Below, piece by piece: positions 25,901-33,654 of a stretch of 64,000 nt of DNA. Made by a program: the position numbers and the translations under genes. The notes below the pieces were generated by a model. The model searched no databases. It saw nothing but the letters and a program-made list of their open reading frames with translations, and was not told where the DNA came from. The DNA comes from Ga0077536 sp035325705 (GTDB lineage Bacteria; Pseudomonadota; Gammaproteobacteria; Ga0077536), in contig DAOKZI010000022.1 in NCBI GenBank assembly GCA_035325705.1, forward strand, positions 10,716-74,715, written 5' to 3'. The number at the start of each line of letters is the position of its first letter. Positions within the stretch are counted from its first letter, which is position 1.

Positions 25901-25975
25901 TAGGAGTCTCCCCTGTGCTTCTATCGAGACGTATGCGCCGTCGCTGTGCCGAAGGCGAGTCGATGGGCGCCGCGA

Positions 25976-27508
25976 TCAGCCGCCGCGCGAGGCCGCTCGT
26001 CGAAAATCGAAGACGCTGCTCCCTTTTTGCATGTGCAGTCGGCTGACATCCCGATGCTTGCTGAGCTCCTTGAGCAGCAGCCCCAAAGGCTCGTTGCCGG
26101 TGTAGTAGGTTTGCGGCGGTCCGGCGGCACGCATCTGCCTGATCTCCTCGTCGCCTTTCATTATGTAGTACAGAAGGAAATCCTCGTCGGACGCCTGCAA
26201 CATGCCGTGCCGCGCGCGGATCTGTTTGACCGTGAGCTGTTCGTATTCTTGCTTCTGGCGCTCCCAGTCCCGGGCGATTTGCTTGGCCCGCGGGGTACTG
26301 AGAAACCGGTCCTTGAGATTCTGGTCCATGTAGGGGACGCCGGCGTCTTCGATGCCGTAAACGCCGAGTGCGAATTCGGTCATGCTGTCGAGCACGTCCT
26401 TGTAGCGTTCTCCGGTCGCCACGTTGACGGCCGCCTGCGCCACGATGAACTGCGAATGCGGGGTGATCATGATCGGGTAACCGAGCTCGGCGGTGATCCG
26501 CGGCACTTCGTCCAGCACCGCGTCCAGCTTGTGTGCCATGCCCAGGGTCTGCAATTGCAGTCTGAGGTTCGAGATCACGCCGCCGGGAACGCTGTGGACG
26601 TATTGTCGGTGGTCATAGGGCTCGGGTGCGCCGATCGGCAGACCCTCGAGCTTCGCGATCCGGGTCAGGCGTTCTTCGACGATCCGGAGCGGCTTCTCGT
26701 TGATGGTGGTCTCGAAGCCCAGCACCTGCGCATTGTGGATGGCGTCGAAGATGGAGGGATGGGAAGAGCCGTAGGCCAAGGGGGGGACGCAGGTCCAGAA
26801 GGTTCTGACGCCTTGCTGCATGGCCTCTACGAAGCACGCGGGGGCGAACGTGGTAGTGCAATGGGTGTGCAGCTCTATCGGTATGCCGTTGGCGGCGTCG
26901 ATCATCGCTCTCGTCAAGCTGCGCGTGCGCTCGGGCGTCAATAGCCCGCACGCATCCTTGATCGCGATCGCGTCGGGCTCGTACTTCAATACATCCCGCA
27001 CCACGCCGGCGTAGTACTCGTCGGTGTGGCGGGGCGAGACCGTGTACGCGGGCTGGATGACGATCTTCAGCCCCAGGCTCCTGAAGAAGGGGATCCAGCT
27101 CGGGTAACGATCCTTGACCTCGTCGGTGGTGCAGGCGATCAAGTGGACGTAGCTGGCGCCGTTCGCCGCTATGGTCGTGCGGTGCCAAAGCTGGGCCAGG
27201 GCCAGCGGTTCCGGCCGCCCGAACAGATCCATCGTGGTCGAGCCGGCGCCGAGGCAGAGCTCGACCTTCGGGGTGTGCGGCGTTTTCTCTTTCCACATGC
27301 GCAGGGTTGCCCACGGATCTTCCTTGAGGACACGCACGACCATCTTGAAATAGCCGCCGTACTGCAGGATCTCCATGCGCGAGAAGCCCGCCTGGTCGAG
27401 TTCTCCTGCAACGGCGTCGAACATGCCGTGGGTCGCCTGCAAGGCCCACAAGCTCTGCACGCCATCACGACAGGTGGTATCGATGAAATTGACGGTTCTG
27501 TCATTCAT
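25976..27508 (-). CDS. Divergent PYC/OAD-type carboxyltransferase (HMGL-like TIM barrel)
   Basis: 510 residues, preceded by GGAGGT at 9 bases. It has the carboxyltransferase plan of pyruvate carboxylase and oxaloacetate decarboxylase alpha. DTTCRDGVQS (Asp10, Arg14, Asp15) opens the barrel, AIKDACGLLTPERT holds the carbamylated-Lys position (Lys184), and HTHCTTTFAPACF holds metal ligands His214 and His216. Compared with the canonical pyruvate carboxylase of this same window (HTHDTSG, LLRASN, IKDMAGL), it has HTHCTTT, ELCLGAGS and IKDACGLL. The pyruvate-contacting Arg and Thr regions are therefore changed. It probably carboxylates or decarboxylates another acceptor. It forms a triad with the carrier and biotin carboxylase genes and is divergent from the acyl-CoA mutase. 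Confidence 0.85.
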   Translation of the reverse strand: MNDRTVNFIDTTCRDGVQSLWALQATHGMFDAVAGELDQAGFSRMEILQYGGYFKMVVRVLKEDPWATLRMWKEKTPHTPKVELCLGAGSTTMDLFGRPEPLALAQLWHRTTIAANGASYVHLIACTTDEVKDRYPSWIPFFRSLGLKIVIQPAYTVSPRHTDEYYAGVVRDVLKYEPDAIAIKDACGLLTPERTRSLTRAMIDAANGIPIELHTHCTTTFAPACFVEAMQQGVRTFWTCVPPLAYGSSHPSIFDAIHNAQVLGFETTINEKPLRIVEERLTRIAKLEGLPIGAPEPYDHRQYVHSVPGGVISNLRLQLQTLGMAHKLDAVLDEVPRITAELGYPIMITPHSQFIVAQAAVNVATGERYKDVLDSMTEFALGVYGIEDAGVPYMDQNLKDRFLSTPRAKQIARDWERQKQEYEQLTVKQIRARHGMLQASDEDFLLYYIMKGDEEIRQMRAAGPPQTYYTGNEPLGLLLKELSKHRDVSRLHMQKGSSVFDFRRAASRGG

Positions 27509-27689
27509 GTATCGCTTACCTCCGTGCCTGCGCGTACGACGGTCATGCGACCCGTGCCGGGGCACGGAGCGCATGAGCCTCGCAGCGACCTTAATCAGGG
27601 CTTCTGCGCGCGGTCTTGCGCTTAATCAGGTCGGCTGCATTCGAGCGCGGCGCCGACCCGCTGCGCCGAGCGGGGGGAGCGTGGATTCA

Positions 27690-27925
27690 GCCCGGCGCTC
27701 GTGCGAGTACGAATAACGGAATGCGTCGCGCGGTCCGCGCCCACCTGCACTCGCACCGCCGGCTCGGCGAGCAGGTCGTGATGACCCAGCGGGGTTGCGC
27801 GTCGCAGCCGCCCTTGGCGGCGACGATGATGCAATGCGGGCCGCTGTGCGCGTAGCGCAGCGGATTGCTATGGGCCGGCCGGACCTGCGTCCGCGAGTAG
27901 TTAGCAGCAGGCAGGGACATGGAGG
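27690..27925 (-). pseudogene. Decayed Ddn-like (deazaflavin-dependent nitroreductase family) gene
   Basis: The 551-base space 27509-28059 has no intact gene but contains pieces of one protein in three successive minus-strand frames. They are CLLLTTRGRRSGRP (near 27925-27880), then NPLRYAHSGPHCIIVAAKGG (near 27870-27810), then HHDLLAEPAVRVQVGADRAT (near 27790-27725). In order they match the Ddn/DUF385 pattern: TTxGRRSGxP, PLxYxxxGxxxxIVASxGG, HNLxANPxVxVQVG. At least two frameshifts separate them. This family uses F420 or other flavins. The remnant implies past insertion and decay between the mutase and carboxylase genes. Confidence 0.65.
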
Positions 27926-28059
27926 CCATCCGGCCACGTGATTCCAATCTTTTCGCGGCGCACGCCGGCGCGCTTTGCTTGACAGCGGAACGTGGCGTCA
28001 TTGTAATCGGGCCGGAGCTTTCAACGGCTGCAGAATTCCGCACGCTGCGAGGCACCGCA

Positions 28060-29733
28060 ATGAGCCGAGCTTCTGGCGACGATTTCGAGCGCGCCTACCG
28101 TGCGGCGGCGATCGCGGCGGAGACCTGGTCCGGCCTGCCCTGCCGCGAGGTCTACCGCCCCGAAGATGCCGTGGCTCGCGACTACGCCCGCGATCTCGCC
28201 GATCCCGGCGAGTTTCCGTATACCCGCGGCATCCATCCCAACATGTACCGGGGCCGATTGTGGACGAAGCGTGAGGTCTGCGGGTTCGGCTCCGGCCGCG
28301 ATACGAACGAACGCATGCGCTACCAGCTTGCCCAGGGCGTCAGCGGGCTGAGCGTCATCAACGACAACAACGGCTCGCTCGGCATCGACGCCGATCACCC
28401 GCTCGGCCTGCACGACGCCGGCGTACAAGGCGTGAGCGTGAGTTCGCTGGCGGACATGGAGGAGCTGTTCGCCGCCATCCCCATCGAAAAGCTGAGCATC
28501 GCCTTCGACCTCTCGGGCCTCGATGCCATCGCCTGGATGGCGCTCTACAACGCGCTCGCGGAACGGCGCGGGATCGACAAGGCCGCACTCCGCGGCACCG
28601 TTCAGAACGACACGCTGCATTTCCAGTTCTGCGGCTACGGTGACTCCTGCCCCGTGGATCTCGGGCTGCGAACCTCCGTCGATATCATCGAGTACTGCAC
28701 GCAGCACATGCCGCTGTGGCATACCGGCAACGTAAACCTCTATGACTTTCGCGAAACCGGCATCGACGCTGCCCAGGAGATCGCGTTCGGTCTCGCCTGC
28801 GCCAAGGAGTACACCAAGCGGGCAATCAGCCGCGGCCTGGCGGTCGATGCGTTCGCGCCGCGGCGCAGCTTCTACTGTTCGGCCCACATCGATCTCTTCG
28901 AGGAAGTGGCAAAGCTCAGGGCCGCGCGCCGCATGTGGGCGCGCATCATGCGCGAGGAATTCGGGGCGCGTGATCCACGCTCGCTGCAGTTCCGCTTCGG
29001 CGTCCACACCGCCGGTGCCTCGTTGCAAGCTCCACAGCCGCTCAACAACATCGTGCGCGTTGCCTACGAAGCCTTGGCGGCAGTGCTTGCCGGCGCGCAA
29101 TCGATCCACTGCTGCTCCTACGACGAGCCGATCGGCCTGCCGACCGAGGTCTCGCAGACGCTCGCGCTGCGCACCCAGCAGATTCTCGCCAGCGAGACGG
29201 GCGTCACGCGTGTCGCCGATCCGCTCGGCGGCTCGTGGTACGTCGAGTCGCTGACCGACGCGCTCGAAACCAGGGCACTCGAGATCATGAAGGAAATCAC
29301 GGAACACGGCGGCATGGCGGAGGCAATCCGGTCCGGCTGGGTGCAGGCCGAGATCGACCGCGCGCTCCTGCAGCGCGAGGACGAAATCGCCGCGGGCAAA
29401 AAGACGATCGTCGGCGTGAACGCCTATCGCCAGCCGCAGGAGGAAGCGACCCCTGGCGGGCTGCACGTCGTGCCGCCCGGCCAGGGCGAACGGCTCGCGG
29501 CCGCGGTGAAGAATCTGCGCGCACAGCGCGACGGACGGGCAGTCGCGCGCGCGCTGGCGAATCTGCGCGAGGCGGCGCTCGCCGGCCCGCATCACAACCT
29601 GCTGCCGGCGCTCGTTCAGGCCGCGACGACCTACGCCACGATCGGCGAGATGCTCGGCACGGTGCGCAGCGCGTTGGGCTACCCCTATGATCCGCTCGGC
29701 GTACTGCAACCGGCGAGCGAGCGTGCGGCATGA
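28060..29733 (+). CDS. Large subunit of a B12-dependent acyl-CoA mutase of unknown specificity
   Basis: 557 residues from ATG 28060 (GAGG 7 bases upstream), the size of IcmA/HcmA large subunits, which lack the B12 domain. The substrate barrel is recognisable: FPYTRGIHPNMYRGRLWTKR, GLSVINDNNGSLGIDADHP, GTVQNDTLHFQF, and VDAFAPRRSFYCSAHIDLF. By-eye alignment to methylmalonyl-CoA mutase gives Tyr89 to His59, Ala116 to Ile100, Arg207 to Gly192 and His244 to Asp229. Loss of the carboxylate-binding Arg rules out methylmalonyl-CoA as a likely substrate. The pattern also differs from isobutyryl-CoA mutase (Phe) and 2-hydroxyisobutyryl-CoA mutase (Ile/Asp). The small B12 subunit overlaps its stop. Confidence 0.88.
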   Translation: MSRASGDDFERAYRAAAIAAETWSGLPCREVYRPEDAVARDYARDLADPGEFPYTRGIHPNMYRGRLWTKREVCGFGSGRDTNERMRYQLAQGVSGLSVINDNNGSLGIDADHPLGLHDAGVQGVSVSSLADMEELFAAIPIEKLSIAFDLSGLDAIAWMALYNALAERRGIDKAALRGTVQNDTLHFQFCGYGDSCPVDLGLRTSVDIIEYCTQHMPLWHTGNVNLYDFRETGIDAAQEIAFGLACAKEYTKRAISRGLAVDAFAPRRSFYCSAHIDLFEEVAKLRAARRMWARIMREEFGARDPRSLQFRFGVHTAGASLQAPQPLNNIVRVAYEALAAVLAGAQSIHCCSYDEPIGLPTEVSQTLALRTQQILASETGVTRVADPLGGSWYVESLTDALETRALEIMKEITEHGGMAEAIRSGWVQAEIDRALLQREDEIAAGKKTIVGVNAYRQPQEEATPGGLHVVPPGQGERLAAAVKNLRAQRDGRAVARALANLREAALAGPHHNLLPALVQAATTYATIGEMLGTVRSALGYPYDPLGVLQPASERAA

Positions 29734-30152
29734 GCGAAGCGCCGCTGCGGATCCTGCTCGCAAAACTCGGCCTCGACGGTCACGACCGCGGTCTCAAGGT
29801 CGTCGCCGTGTATCTGCGCGATGCCGGCATGGACGTCGTCTACCTCGGCATACACTGCACCGCCGAGCGCATCGTGCGCGCCGCGATCGAGGAGGATGTC
29901 GATCTGATCGGCGTGTCGAGCCTCGGCGGCACACACCGCGCGCACGGAGAGGAACTCATCGCCGCCCTGCGCGAGCAGGGCCTCGGCGAGCTGCCGGTCG
30001 TGATTGGCGGCACTATCCCCGTCGAGGACATTGCAGATCTCGAGCGCTGCGGTTTCAGGGGCGTGATGCGGCCCGGCAGCTCGCGCGAAGAAATCGTCGA
30101 TCTCGTGCGGAACGAGGCCGAGGCCGGGCATCGGAGGATGCTGCGGGCCTGA
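29730..30152 (+). CDS. Small (cobalamin-binding) subunit of the acyl-CoA mutase
   Basis: 140 residues, a free-standing B12-binding Rossmann domain. The base-off signature DGHDRG (in LAKLGLDGHDRGLKVVAVYL) supplies the His that replaces dimethylbenzimidazole. GVSSLGGTH and VVIGGTIP complete the DxHxxG...SxL...GG pattern. Start ATG overlaps the large-subunit stop by 4 bp, so a fixed stoichiometry is likely. This two-subunit layout is that of isobutyryl-CoA and 2-hydroxyisobutyryl-CoA mutases rather than of fused methylmalonyl-CoA mutase. No MeaB/ArgK-type G-protein chaperone gene is found next to it. Confidence 0.92.
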   Translation: MSEAPLRILLAKLGLDGHDRGLKVVAVYLRDAGMDVVYLGIHCTAERIVRAAIEEDVDLIGVSSLGGTHRAHGEELIAALREQGLGELPVVIGGTIPVEDIADLERCGFRGVMRPGSSREEIVDLVRNEAEAGHRRMLRA

Positions 30153-30600
30153 TCACCGCGACTCCGCGGTATTTCCACTGATTCAATTGGTGGGTGTTCC
30201 CGATCTTCGCTGCGCGGGGGCGGTGGCGGGCGCCAGCGCCTGCTTTCCGTTGCTCGCGGTCCGGCGTCGATCGTCAATCGAGATCGATCCCGCGTACCCG
30301 CGCGACGAATTTCCGGGTGAGATCGGCACCGGCGTCGGGGTGGTGCCGGTTTCCGGCGCGTGGGCGCCGTTCGTCAGCGGCCTGCCGGCACTGCTTGCTC
30401 AGGGACCGATCCGTTTTCGAACGATCCCCGATTCGCCGCGCGCCGAGGCTCGCCGACGCCTCCGCGAAGCACGGCCATCGCGCGGCACGCTCGGGCCAAG
30501 CCGGCTGAGCTGTCCTCTGCTCTCGCCGAGCGCAGGCCGGACGCAGCGGCCTGCAATGCGGAGCCGTTCGGCGCAGCGCCCCGATCCCGCACTGCGCGCT
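30153..30600. other. 448-bp stretch with no gene recognised
   Basis: This lies between the mutase small subunit and the convergent FrhB-like gene. All frames give low-complexity Arg/Ala-rich translations without motifs. GCGACTCCGCGG near 30158 and several GC-rich short inverted stretches are present but no U-tract, so no terminator is assigned. It could hold a degraded gene; none was recognised. Confidence 0.35.
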
Positions 30601-32058
30601 TCATCCGGGCCAGCCTTTCGGTTCAGGCCGGCCTCCCCTCCAAGCGGGCGACGCGCCGCCCTGCTCGGGCTTCGGCGGCGGCGGCAGCTTGCGCTTCTCG
30701 TCGCCGACCGGCTCGGGCGGCTCGCCGGGGATCGGCATGCCGGCGAAATAGCCGATGATCTCGACGGCGCGCGGCGCGGCGAGATAGGCGGCGTCGAGAC
30801 AGGCTTCGGTCTCGGCCGGCGGCTTCGCCGTCTGCGCGATCATCGCAAGCGCCTGCTCGGCTTCGGCCTGCGGCGAATACTGGCCCAGATCGGGCGCCGT
30901 GCCGCCGCGCAGCGGCCCCGGCGGAATGCGTTCGCGCTGGCGCCGTGCCAGGCGCTGCAGGATGTTCCAGGCTTTCTTGTTCTGCTCGATCGGCCACACC
31001 TCGACGCGACCGCTGGCTTCGAACTCGCGCCAGAGATCCACGGCCTTCTGCGTCCGCAGCACCACGATCGTCGCGCGATCGGTGCCCACGCCGCCGCAGG
31101 CGATGTCGGCCAGCTCGGCCGAGAAATCGCCGCAGTGGCGGCACTCGGGGCGCTGATACTCGTGCATCGCTTCCTCGAGCGGAATGGTCTCGACGCCGCC
31201 CGCCTTCTTGTAGATCAGCACCTCGCCCTTGACGTTGAACTTCGACACTTCGGTCAGCGGGATGCCCATCTGCTGCTCGATGCGCTCGGTCATCAGCGCG
31301 GGCCGGAACACTTCCGTGCAGAACAGGCCGATGTTGAACGCGATGCGCTCCTGGTAGCCCTTCAGGAAGCCGCGCTGGCGCGTGACGATCTGCGGCTTCT
31401 TCTTCGCCGCGAGCAGGATGCTCGGATCGACGTATTCCATCTTGCGCAGCGGCGTGATCTGGCAGGGCACGCCGACGAAGGCCACCGCTTTCAGATCCTG
31501 TTCCTTCACCTGCTCGAGCGCGAGCGGGTTCGGACAGTAGGTGTACCAGCTCGCGGCGCTGGCCTTGATCTGCTCGACGCTGGTCGCGACCTTGGGCGTC
31601 GGGAAGCAGGGATCGTCGCCCTCGCCGACGGCGGACACGACGGCGCCGTCGATGCGGCCGGTCTCGCGCGCCCAGGCGAGCAGGGCGGTGACGATGCCGC
31701 CATCCTGCGCGCGCTCGAGCACGTCTTCCTGCTTCGTGCGCGCGACGAAGATGTGGCGATAGATGCCGAAGATCCCTTCGTAAGCCGGATCCGCGCCGAA
31801 GGTCACGCCTTTCAGATGCGGTTCGCGCGGCCACAGCCGCGGACAGATCGAGGCGCAGACGTCGCAGCCGACGCCTTCGCTGATCCCGCAGTAGTCGAAA
31901 CCCGCGGATTCCTTTGCCGTCTGCTTGGGCTTGCCGTCGACGTACTCGATGACGTTGTGCGGACAGACCAGTACGCAGCTACCGCACTCGCAACAACTGC
32001 CGGCGGCGACGACGTCGTTCATCATGTCCTTGAAGCTGTGATGGTAGAGCGAAGTCAA
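30601..32058 (-). CDS. Coenzyme F420 hydrogenase/dehydrogenase beta-subunit (FrhB/FdhB) family iron-sulfur flavoprotein
   Basis: 485 residues from TTG 32058, chosen because AGGAG lies 7 bases upstream. Two 4Fe-4S motifs are readable: CCECGSCVLVCP (Cys 22-32) and CGISEGVGCDVCASICP (Cys 57-72). They are followed by the FrhB_FdhB N-domain (ARTKQEDVLERAQDGGIVTA) and C-domain with VAFVGVPCQITPLRKM and PECRHCGDFSAELADIACG. The family moves electrons between Fe-S clusters, FAD and F420 or other acceptors. The C-terminal 100 residues are Pro-rich and unusual. It stands alone on the minus strand, with a palindrome upstream. F420 use is an inference from the family; no F420 synthesis gene is present here. 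Confidence 0.88.
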   Translation of the reverse strand: MTSLYHHSFKDMMNDVVAAGSCCECGSCVLVCPHNVIEYVDGKPKQTAKESAGFDYCGISEGVGCDVCASICPRLWPREPHLKGVTFGADPAYEGIFGIYRHIFVARTKQEDVLERAQDGGIVTALLAWARETGRIDGAVVSAVGEGDDPCFPTPKVATSVEQIKASAASWYTYCPNPLALEQVKEQDLKAVAFVGVPCQITPLRKMEYVDPSILLAAKKKPQIVTRQRGFLKGYQERIAFNIGLFCTEVFRPALMTERIEQQMGIPLTEVSKFNVKGEVLIYKKAGGVETIPLEEAMHEYQRPECRHCGDFSAELADIACGGVGTDRATIVVLRTQKAVDLWREFEASGRVEVWPIEQNKKAWNILQRLARRQRERIPPGPLRGGTAPDLGQYSPQAEAEQALAMIAQTAKPPAETEACLDAAYLAAPRAVEIIGYFAGMPIPGEPPEPVGDEKRKLPPPPKPEQGGASPAWRGGRPEPKGWPG

Positions 32059-32115
32059 GGGAACACTCCTGCGAAACTGCGAGCGGTCGATCCCGGTGCG
32101 GCCGCGGCGGCCATC

Positions 32116-32135
32116 ACCATACGTTGGCGTATGGT
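32116..32135. promoter_or_regulatory. Palindrome upstream of the FrhB-like gene
   Basis: ACCATACG (32116-32123) and CGTATGGT (32128-32135) form perfect 8-base arms around TTGG, about 60 bases before the TTG start. Size and position fit an operator for a dimeric TetR- or MarR-type regulator. No regulator gene is adjacent. Confidence 0.45.
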
Positions 32136-32305
32136 AAGCGATCGGCGCCGGCATGCACAGGCGCGCGGCCCGTGACGCCGGCCGCGGCGGACGCGAACGA
32201 AAAACCCAAGCGAGCGAGCGGGAATCACGGCCCTCGGCGCGTCCGTGCCGGCAACGGCGCCGATCGCGGTCGGATGCCCGCGAGCGCCGCGCCGCCGAGC
32301 TCGGC

Positions 32306-32785
32306 TCACCGCCGTATGCCGATGCGCCGGCCGATCCACTGCGGCCGCGGCAGCGCCGCCTGCCGCTCACGCAGCGTTTGGAAATTGGCGAGGATCGCGG
32401 GCTCGAACGGCGCGCCGCGCCGCGTAGCCAGGCTCACGTGCAGCACGAGCTGCTCCTGGGTCGCCAGCAGCGTGTCCTCGCGATGCATCTCCTGGTAGAG
32501 ATGGGCGCACTTCGCGTTGCAGTCGAGCACGCGCGAGTCGATGCGCAGCCGATCGCCGAGCCGCGCTTCGTTCTGGTAGGTGATGTGGGCCTCGAGCACC
32601 ATCCACGAGTTCTGCGTCGCGCGCGTATAGTCCTCGCCCATGCCGGCGGCCCTGACGAATTCCTCGCCGGCGAGATCGAAGGCGAGCGAGTAATAGGCCA
32701 CGTTCATGTGGCCGTTGTAGTCCAGCCAGTCGGGCCGGACTTCGAGCAGCGCGCGGTGCACACCGCGTTCGTCGAGGTCTTTCAT
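32306..32785 (-). CDS. Hot-dog-fold acyl-CoA thioesterase
   Basis: 159 residues. VRPDWLDYNGHMNVAYYSLA is the hallmark of 4-hydroxybenzoyl-CoA/carnitine-related thioesterases: Asp and the GHMN loop at the active site. It is followed by the long helix FDLAGEEFVRAAGM and the strands HITYQNEARLGDRLRIDSRV. C-terminal basic residues (WIGRRIGIRR) end the protein. Its ATG overlaps the stop of the upstream M48 protease (ATGA), making it the last gene of a three-gene unit (SH3 protein, M48 protease, thioesterase). Likely hydrolyses a free acyl-CoA in the cytoplasm; chain specificity is unknown. Confidence 0.85.
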   Translation of the reverse strand: MKDLDERGVHRALLEVRPDWLDYNGHMNVAYYSLAFDLAGEEFVRAAGMGEDYTRATQNSWMVLEAHITYQNEARLGDRLRIDSRVLDCNAKCAHLYQEMHREDTLLATQEQLVLHVSLATRRGAPFEPAILANFQTLRERQAALPRPQWIGRRIGIRR

Positions 32786-33654
32786 CGCAAGAGACTTTCC
32801 TGAATGTGGGCGAAACGGCCGCCGTCCTGCAGCGAGCCCGTGTAGCCGGCGAGCTGATCGGCGAGCGCGGCGAGGGCGTCGATGCGACTGCGCGTCGGCG
32901 GATGCGTCGCGGACAGGAGCTGCATGCGCGCGTCGCCGACGCCCAGCGAGTCGAGCGTCGTCAGCAGGTAGACGAGGCCGGTCGGGTCGTAGCCCGCGCG
33001 GGCGGCGATCACCATGCCGGCGCGATCGGCGGCGTATTCGTCGCCTTGATCGAGGCCGCTGCCGTAGAGGCTCATGCCGGCGCCGAGCAGCGCCTGCGTC
33101 ACCAGCGGGTTCTTTGCGACGTACTGCGCAGCGAGCTCGGTGGCGAGCTCGGTCGCGAGCTGAGCTCGCGCGCGCTTCATGATCGCGCGCACGTGATGCT
33201 TGTGCACGACGTGCGCGATCTCGTGGGCGAGCACGCCGGCGAGCTCGTTTTCGTCGCGCATCAGGCGCAGCAGGCCGGCGGTGAGGATCACGCTGCCGCC
33301 CGGCGTCGCGAAGGCGCCGACGTCGTCGGTCGCGGCGACCGCGAAGTGCCAGGGCAGATCCGGGCGCTCCGTGTGCAGCGTGAGCCAGCGGCCGACCTGA
33401 TTCACATAGGCTTGCACCGCCGGATCGGCGAGCGGCGGCGCCGCGCCGAGGATGCGCGCGGCGAGCTCGCGACCGAGGCCGATCTCTTCGTCGACGGGCA
33501 TCTCCTGCGTCGCCGCCGACAGCTTCTGGCCGGTCGCGACCACCTTGTTGACGTCGAGGTTCTGCAGCATGCCGCCCAGATCGAGCGCATGGCCGGGCGC
33601 GGCGAAGCCGGCGAACATGAAGAAGGCCGTCCGAAGGAAAGAGGCGGGCTTCAT
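32782..33654 (-). CDS. Periplasmic M48-family metalloprotease
   Basis: 290 residues with a signal peptide (LRTAFFMFAGFAAPGHA). The zinc motif HEIAH (His144-His148) lies in ELAGVLAHEIAHVV, and the third ligand is in GDEYAADRAG. AFATPGGSVILTAGLL upstream and LSATHPPTRSRIDAL downstream are standard for M48 (BepA/LoiP/Oma1-like) enzymes. Probably a periplasmic quality-control protease for outer-membrane proteins. It overlaps both neighbours by 4 bp, so its expression is coupled to the SH3 protein upstream and the thioesterase downstream. The mature N-terminus (LDLGGMLQNLDVNKVVATGQ) resembles that of LoiP-type proteins. Confidence 0.9.
   Translation of the reverse strand: MKPASFLRTAFFMFAGFAAPGHALDLGGMLQNLDVNKVVATGQKLSAATQEMPVDEEIGLGRELAARILGAAPPLADPAVQAYVNQVGRWLTLHTERPDLPWHFAVAATDDVGAFATPGGSVILTAGLLRLMRDENELAGVLAHEIAHVVHKHHVRAIMKRARAQLATELATELAAQYVAKNPLVTQALLGAGMSLYGSGLDQGDEYAADRAGMVIAARAGYDPTGLVYLLTTLDSLGVGDARMQLLSATHPPTRSRIDALAALADQLAGYTGSLQDGGRFAHIQESLLR

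Noticed and set aside
28060..29733. Annotation as methylmalonyl-CoA mutase
   Set aside because: The carboxylate-binding Arg, the lid Tyr and the active-site His are all replaced in the by-eye alignment, and the B12 domain is a separate subunit.
30187..32175. 662-codon plus-strand frame opposite the FrhB-like gene
   Set aside because: The minus strand holds two Fe-S motifs and the full FrhB/FdhB domains; the plus frame has no recognisable feature.
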